From Anaerotalea alkaliphila (GTDB lineage Bacteria > Bacillota > Clostridia > Lachnospirales > Vallitaleaceae), in contig NZ_JAAEEH010000005.1 in the NCBI RefSeq assembly GCF_010179735.1, positions 1-64,000 of the forward strand: a DNA stretch of 64,000 nt, read 5' to 3'. The position numbers and the translations under genes are program-made. The notes under the pieces are model-generated. The model did not search any database, was not told where the DNA came from, and saw only the letters and a list, made by a program, of their open reading frames with translations. Positions 45,801-53,299 of this stretch are shown here, in pieces. Each line of letters opens with the position of its first letter. Position 1 is the stretch's first letter.

Positions 45801-46129
45801 CGCAACAGGTCGGTACTGGTGCCGTCCCTTGGCTGATCCGGCAGTTCCAGCACCACAGACAGGAGGAGGGCTCCCAGATGCACGCAAAAGAAGCCTGCCT
45901 CATGGGCATGGCCACAGTCGCACCGGGTATCCAGAATCTGCAGGTTCCCGTTGGTGCGCATCTCCGGATGGTAGGTCCTGTCTCCGTCCAGGACGCTGCC
46001 GAAGATGCGGTCGGAACCCACATCCACGGTCAGGACCTGTCTGTTCCTGGTCAGGCGGGAAGCCTCCTCGAAAATGCGGGAATCCCCGCAGTGCTGTTGT
46101 ATGGTAGGGACGGAAAGTTTGACTTGCAT
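42806..46129 (-). CDS. SNF2-family helicase with SWIM zinc finger
   Basis: A 1107-residue DNA translocase. Near residue 70 the SWIM finger [17 protein letters not shown] supplies CxC...CxH. A long middle part (~100-630) is of the bacterial SNF2-associated type. The C-terminal ~460 residues contain the two helicase lobes: [18 protein letters not shown] (motif I), [15 protein letters not shown] (motif II, DEAQ), [20 protein letters not shown] (motif III), then [48 protein letters not shown] split over motifs V-VI. The role in clostridia is not established; DNA repair or transcription recycling is likely. It follows the aminopeptidase gene by 15 bases. Confidence 0.9.
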   Translation of the reverse strand: [1107 protein letters not shown]

Positions 46130-46144
46130 GGGAGCGCTCCTTCT

Positions 46145-47260
46145 CTAGACCAGGTTCTCCGGATTGAGGCCTTCCAAGCCAGGGAGGACGAAGCGTCCGT
46201 CCTTGCGGACCAGCACATCGTCGAAATGGATTTCCCCGCCTCCGTACGCGGGGGTCTGGATCAGGACCAGATCCCAGTGGACAGCGGAGCGGTTGGTGTT
46301 GTCGGCTTCCTCATAGGCGTTCCCGGGAGTGAAGTGGAAGCTGCCCATGATCTTTTCGTCGAACAGGGTGTTCTTCATGGGTTTCAGGATGTAGGGGTTG
46401 ACGCCGATGGCGAATTCGCCGATATAACGCGCTCCCTCGTCCGTGTCGAAGACCTCCAGGATCCTTTTGGTGTCGTTGGCGATGGCATCCACAATCCTGC
46501 CGTCCTTCAGCTCCAGGCGTATGTTCTCATAGGTGAAGCCCTGGTAGACCGCCGGGGTGTTGAAGGTGATGTGGCCGTTGACCGAGTCCCGCACGGGGGC
46601 TGTGAACACCTCCCCGTCGGGAATGTTCATCCTGCCGTCGCATTTGATGGCGGGAATCCCCTTGATGGAAAAATGGAGGTCCGTTCCTGGGGATGTGATC
46701 CGTACCCGGTCGGTACGCTCCATCAGGGAAACCAGGGGATCCATGGCTTGGGACATCCTGCTGTAGTCCAGGTTGCAGACCTTGAAGTAGAAATCCTCGA
46801 AGCTTTCCAGGCTGGTGTTGTTCAGTTGGGCCATGGAGTCGTTGGGATACCGGAGGACCACCCATTTGGTGGAGGGCACCCGGATGTCGGTATGGACGGG
46901 CTTGGAATAGGATTTCTGGTAGAGGGACTGCTGGCTTCCCGGAACATCGGCCAGTTCGCTCACGTTGTCAGAACCCCGGATGCCGATGTAGCAATCCATG
47001 TCCCGCATCCGGGCGCTGTCCCATTTGGCCTGCAACTCATAAAGCTCCTGGGGGGCCAGAAGCATCTGCTCCCGCTGGAGGCGGGGGTCCGTATGCTGGA
47101 GGAAGGGAAGTCCCCCCGCGGCGTACACCTCCTTCACAAGCTGGCGGGCCAGGTCGCCGGTGGCGTGGCCGATATATTCGATGAGAACCTTTTCGCCGGG
47201 CATCACCCGGCAGGAATAGCGTACAAGGTTTCCTGCCAATTCCTCAATGCGTCGATCCAT
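46145..47260 (-). CDS. M29-family aminopeptidase (AmpS/PepS-like)
   Basis: A 371-residue metallopeptidase. Metal-site regions of the M29 family are seen: [11 protein letters not shown] (Glu), [16 protein letters not shown] (His, Glu) and [11 protein letters not shown] (His, Asp). These enzymes remove N-terminal residues from peptides in the cytoplasm. GGAAG precedes ATG. It probably forms an operon with the SNF2 gene. Confidence 0.87.
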   Translation of the reverse strand: MDRRIEELAGNLVRYSCRVMPGEKVLIEYIGHATGDLARQLVKEVYAAGGLPFLQHTDPRLQREQMLLAPQELYELQAKWDSARMRDMDCYIGIRGSDNVSELADVPGSQQSLYQKSYSKPVHTDIRVPSTKWVVLRYPNDSMAQLNNTSLESFEDFYFKVCNLDYSRMSQAMDPLVSLMERTDRVRITSPGTDLHFSIKGIPAIKCDGRMNIPDGEVFTAPVRDSVNGHITFNTPAVYQGFTYENIRLELKDGRIVDAIANDTKRILEVFDTDEGARYIGEFAIGVNPYILKPMKNTLFDEKIMGSFHFTPGNAYEEADNTNRSAVHWDLVLIQTPAYGGGEIHFDDVLVRKDGRFVLPGLEGLNPENLV

Positions 47261-47296
47261 GGAAACACTTCCTTTCTATTGATTATCGGTTATTAC

Positions 47297-47325
47297 AGTA
47301 TAGCGCAAGGCAGCGGTCCTTGCAA
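47297..47325 (-). promoter_or_regulatory. Promoter of the aminopeptidase-SNF2 operon
   Basis: On the minus strand TTGCAA and TATACT are separated by 17 bases, 37 bases before the aminopeptidase ATG. Confidence 0.65.
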
Positions 47326-47334
47326 CTTAGACCC

Positions 47335-47363
47335 GTGCATGGTCCGGGCTTTTGTGCTATAAT
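47335..47363 (+). promoter_or_regulatory. Promoter of asnS-mscS-pfk
   Basis: TATAAT with an upstream TGTGC (near-extended -10) lies 32 bases before asnS; the -35 region is weak (GTGCAT at 17 bases). It is divergent from the aminopeptidase promoter. Confidence 0.5.
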
Positions 47364-47394
47364 GTTTCCTATCAAGATCAACCAGGAGGACAGT

Positions 47395-48786
47395 ATGGAG
47401 TCGGTGACAATCAAGAAGATCCATGAGAACCCGGAGGCGCACATGCAGGGGAAGATTGCCGTGGCGGGTTGGGTCCGCAACGTCCGGGCATCCAACCGGT
47501 TCGGATTCATCAGCCTCAACGACGGAAGCTGCTTTTCCCCCCTGCAGGTCGTGTTCGGTGAGGACCTGCCGGATTTCCGGGAGGTCGGGAAGACGAATGT
47601 GGGGGCCGCCCTGGTGGTGGAAGGCACGCTGGTGCCAACCCCCCAGGCCCAGCAGCCTTACGAGGTCCAGGCCGAGCTGATCCGCGTCGTCGGAGCTTCC
47701 GTCCCGGAATATCCCCTGCAGAAGAAGCGGCACGGATTGGAGTACCTGCGCACCATTCCCCATCTGCGGGCCAGGACCAATACCTTTACAGCGGTGTTCC
47801 GGGTCCGTTCCATTGCGGCCTACGCCATCCACCGCTTCTTCCAGGAGCGGGGATTCGTCCATGTCCATACCCCCATCATCACCGGAAGCGACTGTGAAGG
47901 GGCGGGGGAGATGTTCCGGGTGACGACCCTGGACCTCCTGCATCCTCCCAGGACAACGGAAGGGGAGGTGGACCATGGCCGGGATTTCTTCGGGCGGGAG
48001 ACCAACCTGACCGTCAGCGGCCAGCTCTACGGGGAGGCCTATGCCATGGCCTTCGGAAGCATCTACACCTTCGGGCCCACCTTCCGTGCGGAGAACTCCA
48101 ACACCCCCAGGCATGCCGCCGAGTTCTGGATGGTGGAGCCGGAAATGGCCTTCGCCGGCCTGGAGGAGAACATGGCTATGGCGGAGGACATGCTGAAATT
48201 CCTGATCCGTGCGGTCCTTGCGGAGGCCCCCGAGGAGATGGAATTCTTCAACAGGCATTTGGATCCGGGACTGATGGAACGACTGGAGAATGTCCTGGAG
48301 AACCGTTTCGCCCGAGTCGGGTATACGGAGGCGGTCCGGATCCTGGAGGAGAGCGGTGTGGAATTCGAGTATCCGCCCGCATGGGGAGCCGACCTGCAGA
48401 CCGAGCATGAGCGGTATCTGACGGAGATGGTCTACCAAAAGCCTGTATTCGTAACCGACTACCCCAAGGAAATCAAGGCCTTCTACATGAAGGAGAACGG
48501 GGACCGAAGGACCGTGGCGGCCATGGACCTGCTGGTCCCGGGGGTGGGGGAAATCATCGGAGGCAGCCAGCGGGAAGACGACCTGGAGAAGTTGGAGCGG
48601 AGGATGGAAGTCCTGGGACTGTCCCGGGAGGACTACGGCTGGTACCTGGACCTCCGGAGGTTCGGCGGGGCACCCCACGCCGGCTTCGGCCTTGGTTTCG
48701 AGCGGTTCCTGATGTATGTGACCGGCATGGGCAACATCCGGGATGTGGTTTCCTTCCCGAGGACCGTCAAGAATTGCAACCTGTAG
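47395..48786 (+). CDS. asnS: Asparaginyl-tRNA synthetase
   Basis: A 463-residue class II synthetase. The N-terminal OB anticodon-binding domain has [21 protein letters not shown]. Motif 1 region [19 protein letters not shown], motif 2 [25 protein letters not shown] and motif 3 [15 protein letters not shown] follow. The residues between FRAE and EFWM fit AsnRS rather than AspRS. AGGAGGA stands four bases before ATG. Confidence 0.95.
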   Translation: MESVTIKKIHENPEAHMQGKIAVAGWVRNVRASNRFGFISLNDGSCFSPLQVVFGEDLPDFREVGKTNVGAALVVEGTLVPTPQAQQPYEVQAELIRVVGASVPEYPLQKKRHGLEYLRTIPHLRARTNTFTAVFRVRSIAAYAIHRFFQERGFVHVHTPIITGSDCEGAGEMFRVTTLDLLHPPRTTEGEVDHGRDFFGRETNLTVSGQLYGEAYAMAFGSIYTFGPTFRAENSNTPRHAAEFWMVEPEMAFAGLEENMAMAEDMLKFLIRAVLAEAPEEMEFFNRHLDPGLMERLENVLENRFARVGYTEAVRILEESGVEFEYPPAWGADLQTEHERYLTEMVYQKPVFVTDYPKEIKAFYMKENGDRRTVAAMDLLVPGVGEIIGGSQREDDLEKLERRMEVLGLSREDYGWYLDLRRFGGAPHAGFGLGFERFLMYVTGMGNIRDVVSFPRTVKNCNL

Positions 48787-48816
48787 ACAACGGAAGCGGC
48801 AAGGAGGGAAACATTC

Positions 48817-49686
48817 ATGGAACCGGAACAGGTGGTGGACGAGGTGAAGGCCTGGGCGGGCCTGGCGGAGACCGCCCAAGGTAAAATGGTGGACTGGCTG
48901 GCCTCCTACGGTCCCAAGGCGTTGGGGGCGGTGGTCGTGTATCTGCTGGGGGGGAGGCTCATCCGGGCCATGGTGCGGATGAGCGAAAAGGCCATGGAGA
49001 AGTCCGCCATGGACATCTCCCTCTCCAGGTTCATCCTTTCAGTGATGAACCTCACCCTGAAAGGGCTGCTGGTCGTCATCCTGGTGGCCATGCTGGAAAT
49101 CCCCACCAATCCCATCATCGCCCTGGTGGGCGCGGCAGGGTTGGGGATCGGCATGGCCTTCCAGGGGAGTCTGGCCAATTTTGTGGGGGGGATCATCATC
49201 CTGGTCCTGCGTCCCTTTTCCATCGGGGATTATGTGGAGGAGGAGGACCGGGGACATGTGGGTACGGTCATCGACATCCACATATTCTACACAACCCTTC
49301 GCACGAAAGACAACAAAAGGATCACCATACCCAACGGCCGCCTTTCCAACAGCGGCATCATCAACTACACCCGGGAAGAGTTCCGGCGGGTGGAGCTGGT
49401 CATCGGAGCAGGCTATGGGGTGCCGGCCGCCAAGGTCAGGGAGAATGTCCTGGCGGTCGTCCAGGCCCATCCCCTGGTGCTGAAGGACCGGGAGATGTTC
49501 GTGGGGATGAAGGCCCACGCGGAAAGCGCCCTCCTGTACGACGTGTTCGCATGGTGCAGGGGAGAGGACTTCCTGCAGGTGAAGTATGAGCTGCTGGAAC
49601 AGGTGAAGGTGCGTTTCGACCAGGAAGGCATCAAAATCCCTTACCCACAAATGGAAATTCTGATGAAAAAGGAGAGCATCCAATGA
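48817..49686 (+). CDS. Small-conductance mechanosensitive channel (MscS family)
   Basis: A 289-residue membrane protein with three N-terminal helices. The pore helix is glycine/alanine patterned (GAAGLGIGMAFQGSLANFVGG) and followed by LRPFSIGDYV and the beta domain NKRITIPNGRLSNSGIINY. It releases solutes upon hypo-osmotic shock. AAGGAGG precedes ATG; the stop overlaps the next gene by ATGA. Confidence 0.93.
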   Translation: MEPEQVVDEVKAWAGLAETAQGKMVDWLASYGPKALGAVVVYLLGGRLIRAMVRMSEKAMEKSAMDISLSRFILSVMNLTLKGLLVVILVAMLEIPTNPIIALVGAAGLGIGMAFQGSLANFVGGIIILVLRPFSIGDYVEEEDRGHVGTVIDIHIFYTTLRTKDNKRITIPNGRLSNSGIINYTREEFRRVELVIGAGYGVPAAKVRENVLAVVQAHPLVLKDREMFVGMKAHAESALLYDVFAWCRGEDFLQVKYELLEQVKVRFDQEGIKIPYPQMEILMKKESIQ

Positions 49687-50738
49687 AGAAGAGAATCGGC
49701 ATATTGACGAGCGGTGGTGATTGTCCCGGGTTGAATGCGGCCATCCGGGGAGTTGCGAAGGCGGCCTACGGCATGATGGATTGCGAAATCGTGGGAATCC
49801 AGGACGGGTTCAAGGGTCTGATCGAGGACAAGTCCTGGGAAATGCTGCCGAAGGATTTTTCCGGCATCCTGACCAGGGGAGGGACCATCCTGGGGACTTC
49901 CCGGACGCCCTACAAGAAGATGCGGAAGATCGAGAAGGACGGGGTGGACAAGGTCAAGAACATGGTGAAGACCTACGAGCGTCTGAAGCTGGACTGCCTG
50001 GTGACCCTAGGGGGGAACGGCACCCATAAGAACGCCAATCTCCTGCGGGAAGAGGGTCTCAACGTGGTCGGCCTTCCGAAAACCATCGACAACGACATCT
50101 GGGGAACGGACATGACCTTCGGATTCCACAGCGCGCTGGACGTAGCCACAGAGGTGGTGGACCGGATCCATACCACCGCCGACTCCCACGACAGGGTCAT
50201 GATCATCGAGCTCATGGGCCACAAGGCGGGGTGGTTGACGCTATATGCGGGGATTGCCGGAGGAGCCGACGTGGTGCTCATTCCGGAAATCCCCTACGAT
50301 GTCAAGAAAGTGGTGGGCTCCCTCAAGGAGAGGAAAAAATCGGGGAAGGACTTCTCCATCATCGCGGTGGCGGAAGGGGCCAGAAACATGGAGGATCCCA
50401 AGGCGGAGGATCCCGGAACGGACGGATTCCCCTCGGTTTCCTACAGGATAGCGGAACTGATCCAGCGGGAGACGGGGATGGAGACCAGGGTCACCATCCC
50501 CGGCCACCAGCAGCGGGGAGGCAGTCCCAGTCCCTACGACCGCCTGCTGGCCACCAACCTGGGGGCCTATGCGGCGGAAATGATCGCCAACGAGAACTAC
50601 GGAAAAACGGTGTCCCTGATCAACAACAAGCTTTACGCCACCCCTCTGGAGGATGTGGCGGGCAAGCTGAAGCTGGTGGACCCTGGAATCGAGCTGATCA
50701 AGAACGCACGGCTGATCGGCATCGGCTTCGGGGACTGA
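49683..50738 (+). CDS. 6-phosphofructokinase (group III, mixed-substrate clade)
   Basis: A 351-residue kinase phosphorylating fructose-6-P. It shows GILTSGGDCPGLNAAIRG, LVTLGGNGTHKNA, LPKTIDNDIWGTDMTFGFHSA, IIELMGHKAGWLTL and PGHQQRGGSPSPYDR. The Gly after the GGN (position 104 in E. coli numbering) suggests ATP, whereas Lys in PKTIDND (position 124) is usual in pyrophosphate enzymes; this combination occurs in group III. Asn replaces the Asp of the common GGDG motif. Coupled to the channel gene by ATGA. Confidence 0.85.
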   Translation: MKKRIGILTSGGDCPGLNAAIRGVAKAAYGMMDCEIVGIQDGFKGLIEDKSWEMLPKDFSGILTRGGTILGTSRTPYKKMRKIEKDGVDKVKNMVKTYERLKLDCLVTLGGNGTHKNANLLREEGLNVVGLPKTIDNDIWGTDMTFGFHSALDVATEVVDRIHTTADSHDRVMIIELMGHKAGWLTLYAGIAGGADVVLIPEIPYDVKKVVGSLKERKKSGKDFSIIAVAEGARNMEDPKAEDPGTDGFPSVSYRIAELIQRETGMETRVTIPGHQQRGGSPSPYDRLLATNLGAYAAEMIANENYGKTVSLINNKLYATPLEDVAGKLKLVDPGIELIKNARLIGIGFGD

Positions 50739-50760
50739 GGGCGCCGTTCCATAGAAGAAT

Positions 50761-50806
50761 GAAAACAGGCCGGGACCTTCCAACGGGAAGGTCCCGGCCT
50801 GTTTTC
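50761..50806. terminator. Bidirectional terminator between pfk and dnaI
   Basis: A 21-bp perfect stem (GAAAACAGGCCGGGACCTTCC with its complement, loop AACG). It ends in GTTTTC on the plus strand and likewise on the minus strand, serving both converging units. Confidence 0.9.
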
Positions 50807-50826
50807 ACGCGCCGGGTGAGGGCGGA

Positions 50827-51816
50827 TCAGCGGTATTTCATCAGCCGGATGTCCGTGCCGAAGAATTTCAAGGGGGTGTAATAGCCGAAAATCCGGGAGA
50901 CAATCCGCTCCGAATACTGCACCGACCATTCGCTGGAGCCCAGGTTGGTGGAGACGACCGTATGCTTCTTGTGGAGAAGCCTGGTGTTCAGGCAGTTGAA
51001 GAGCTCGGAGCTGGTGAAGCTGTTGTTCACCTCGGTCCCCAGGTCGTCTATGATCAGCAGGTCGCAGTCGTAGAGGGCCTGGATTTCCTCATAGCCGTAC
51101 TCCTGGTTGTCGTTGTGGAAACGGTAGTTCTCAAAAATACGGAACAGCTGGAAGGCGGAAAGGTAGATTACGGTGTATCCTTCGTCCAGAAGTGCCTTTG
51201 CGATGGCGTTGCAGAGGAAGGTCTTGCCCAGCCCGGACTGCCCGTAGAGGATCAGGTTGGCGAAGGTATGGCTGAAGTTTTCCACGAACTCGAGGCACCG
51301 GTCCAGGACGGAGAGCATGTTGGAACGGGGGGAAACGCCTATTTCCGGCAGGACCTGGGTGTCGTAGTAGTCCAGGGAGAAGGTGTCGAAATTCTCCTCC
51401 TCCAGGATGGCCTTCAGGTTGGACTGCTCATAGGCCACATGGATGATGGCCTGCTTCAGGCACCGGCAGCGCTCGTTCCCCACATATCCGGTATCCTTGC
51501 AGAGCTTGCAGTTGTAGATGGGGTCCAGATAGTCCGGGGGATAGCCGTTCGCCACCAGAAGACGCTGCTTGTGCTCCACCAGCATGGCGATGTGCTCGGT
51601 CAGGCCCTCCAGATAGTCTTCCCTGCGGGAGGGGTCCTCCATGACCGCTTGGGCGGTGGTCAGCCCAAGGGTGGCCACTTTGTTGTGCACATCCTGCAAC
51701 TTGGGGATTTTGGCGAAAACCTCCTCCCGGCGCTTCTTCAGGAGATTGTTGTTGTCCTGCCGGATCTTGTCGTATCGGGCCAGGAGCTTGTTGAACGCGC
51801 TTTGGTTGATTCCCAT
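50827..51816 (-). CDS. dnaI: Helicase loader DnaI/DnaC family
   Basis: A 329-residue AAA+ protein that loads DnaB at the origin. Around residue 105-125 there is a zinc-like cluster CKLCKDTGYVGNERCRC. The ATPase has Walker A LYGQSGLGKTFLCNAIA, Walker B LLIIDDLGTE and sensor-type STNLGSSEW. AAGGAGG lies upstream of the chosen ATG; the open frame further upstream runs through dnaD in another phase. Follows the dnaD-like gene by 16 bases. Confidence 0.9.
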   Translation of the reverse strand: MGINQSAFNKLLARYDKIRQDNNNLLKKRREEVFAKIPKLQDVHNKVATLGLTTAQAVMEDPSRREDYLEGLTEHIAMLVEHKQRLLVANGYPPDYLDPIYNCKLCKDTGYVGNERCRCLKQAIIHVAYEQSNLKAILEEENFDTFSLDYYDTQVLPEIGVSPRSNMLSVLDRCLEFVENFSHTFANLILYGQSGLGKTFLCNAIAKALLDEGYTVIYLSAFQLFRIFENYRFHNDNQEYGYEEIQALYDCDLLIIDDLGTEVNNSFTSSELFNCLNTRLLHKKHTVVSTNLGSSEWSVQYSERIVSRIFGYYTPLKFFGTDIRLMKYR

Positions 51817-51832
51817 GGGGGGGCCTCCTTTC

Positions 51833-52858
51833 TCAGGGCTTGCCGTCTTTGTCCTTGAGGCGCATGTCCAGCGCCTTTTTCTCCAGGGCATCGAAATCGT
51901 AGTTGCGCTGGCTGAAATTGGAGAACTTGTTCCGGGGGAGGGGCTTCGTCTTGAAGGCGTTGCCTCCCTGGCCGCCTCCCTGACTCTTCTTGGCCTCCAA
52001 TTGGGCCTGGAAAGCGGCATCCAGCTTCTGGATGTCCTCCAGGGTGCGGACCTTGCTCTCGTGCCAGCTGGCCAGCATCTTGTCGGCATATTTGAATTCC
52101 GGTTTGTTGATGGCCTGGACCGTCCGATGGCAGGCCTCTTCGATGATGGGAAGGTCGAACCCGTAAGCGAACCAGCGGTCCATGACCTGGATCTGGGGAG
52201 GGGTGGGGGTGCGGTCCCCAAGACCGAAAGCCTTGAGCACGGCGAAATAACGCTTGTTGAAGACCTGGGACCGGTATTTGGCTTGGGCGACGGTCTTGAT
52301 GTTGTTTTCCGCCCAGTCCAAGGCCACCTTCTCCATATAGCGCATGTTCCGGTGGTCCCCCATGACACAGTATTCCACAAGGATTTCGATGACCTCCACC
52401 GGAAGCCCCAGCCAGTCATGGAAGCTGACCAGGGTGCTGATGTCGTTCTGGGTCAGGATCTTGCCCATGTACTTTTGGGTTATGTAGATGAGTTCCTTCA
52501 GTTCCGTCTGCTCCATGAACCTGGCCAGTTCCTCCACGGTATAACCGGGTTTTTGATCCGCTGGAAGGAGGGGGGACGGGGGAGCGGAGGAAGGGGGAGC
52601 CCCTTCCTCCGCAAGGCGCCAGACCTCCTTGGACTGCCAGTAACGGATGGCGCGCTCCACATCCGACTCCGTAAGATGCAGGCGGTCCGCGATGTCCCCG
52701 ACGGACAAAGGGCTGGAGCCTTCCGCCGAAAGGCGCTCCGCCAGAAGATAGACCTTGACGAAATCCCCGTTGGCACCGGCCAGGTGGTTGTCGATAAAAT
52801 CATTGGAGACCAGGATGTACTTCTGTTGATGCGAGGCATCTAGGATAAACGATTTCAT
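51833..52858 (-). CDS. DnaD-domain replication initiation protein
   Basis: A 341-residue protein of the DnaD/DnaB (primosome) type. The N-terminal part has a winged-helix look (LAERLSAEGSSPLSVGDIADRLHLTESDVERAI). Two DnaD-type domains follow: ELIYITQKYMGKILTQNDISTL...WLGLPVEVIEILVEYC and VFNKRYFAVLKAFGLGDRTPTP...DRWFAYGFDLPIIEEAC. A low-complexity linker and a KTKPLPRNKFSNFSQRNYDF tail close it. It would act with DnaI to load helicase. The ATG follows GGAGG; an upstream extension of 39 codons crosses the leader hairpin and promoter. Confidence 0.85.
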   Translation of the reverse strand: MKSFILDASHQQKYILVSNDFIDNHLAGANGDFVKVYLLAERLSAEGSSPLSVGDIADRLHLTESDVERAIRYWQSKEVWRLAEEGAPPSSAPPSPLLPADQKPGYTVEELARFMEQTELKELIYITQKYMGKILTQNDISTLVSFHDWLGLPVEVIEILVEYCVMGDHRNMRYMEKVALDWAENNIKTVAQAKYRSQVFNKRYFAVLKAFGLGDRTPTPPQIQVMDRWFAYGFDLPIIEEACHRTVQAINKPEFKYADKMLASWHESKVRTLEDIQKLDAAFQAQLEAKKSQGGGQGGNAFKTKPLPRNKFSNFSQRNYDFDALEKKALDMRLKDKDGKP

Positions 52859-52897
52859 ACAACCTCCATAATGCGGCAGTTCGATGTTATGTAAACC

Positions 52898-52934
52898 TTG
52901 CAGGGGCTGCGGATTGGGCGCGCAGCCCCTGCAA
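52898..52934 (-). other. Leader hairpin of the dnaD-dnaI transcript
   Basis: TTGCAGGGGCTGCG pairs with CGCAGCCCCTGCAA (14 bp) around a nine-base loop. It lies between the predicted minus-strand promoter and the dnaD ribosome-binding site and has no T-run on that strand. It could stabilise the mRNA or act in attenuation; nothing identifies which. Confidence 0.55.
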
Positions 52935-52948
52935 GCGACAGTTTGTCC

Positions 52949-52977
52949 ATTATAGCATAAAAGGAAGGAAAACAAAA
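52949..52977 (-). promoter_or_regulatory. Promoter of dnaD-dnaI
   Basis: On the minus strand TATAAT is preceded by TGC (extended -10); the -35 region is poor (TTTTGT at 17 bases). A weak -35 fits control by an upstream-bound factor such as DnaA. Confidence 0.5.
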
Positions 52978-53006
52978 CTAATCCGATTTATCTGAAAAAT
53001 CCCCGT

Positions 53007-53299
53007 TTTTCCACCGATCTAAGAGAATCTTGTTGAAAACTGTTGATAAACCTGTGGAGAATGTGGATAACAACCGAACATAATTTCTGCAGAGGCACCT
53101 GGAAACCAGAGAATCCAATGGAAACACCGAAGGTTGCGGAAATTCCTGGAGCCCGAAGGGAGACGTTATGTAAACCGGAGGGGTGTGGGTTTCCATCCGC
53201 ATGGGCATGTGCACAAACCTGTGGACATTGTGGAAAACTATCCCCGCAACAAATCCTCTCCTATTAAATATACGTTTCCGGCGCCCATGGTTATCAACA
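53007..53299. promoter_or_regulatory. Cluster of DnaA boxes upstream of dnaD-dnaI
   Basis: One perfect DnaA box (TGTGGATAA, reverse of TTATCCACA, 53062-53070) stands in a tight row with TGTTGAAAA (53031), TGTTGATAA (53041) and TGTGGAGAA (53053), all in the same orientation and 9-12 bases apart. Further boxes are TGTGGACAT (53220), TGTGGAAAA (53229) and, opposite, TTATCAACA (53291, inside murC). An AT-rich stretch CTATTAAATATAC lies at 53261. Between the boxes, 53075-53215 shows no gene. The 12-mer GTTATGTAAACC occurs here (53165) and again at 52886. Confidence 0.65.

Noticed and set aside
45305-47362. 685-codon plus-strand open frame opposite the SNF2 and aminopeptidase genes
   Set aside because: Antisense of two clear genes; Gly/Val/Gln-rich composition without domains.
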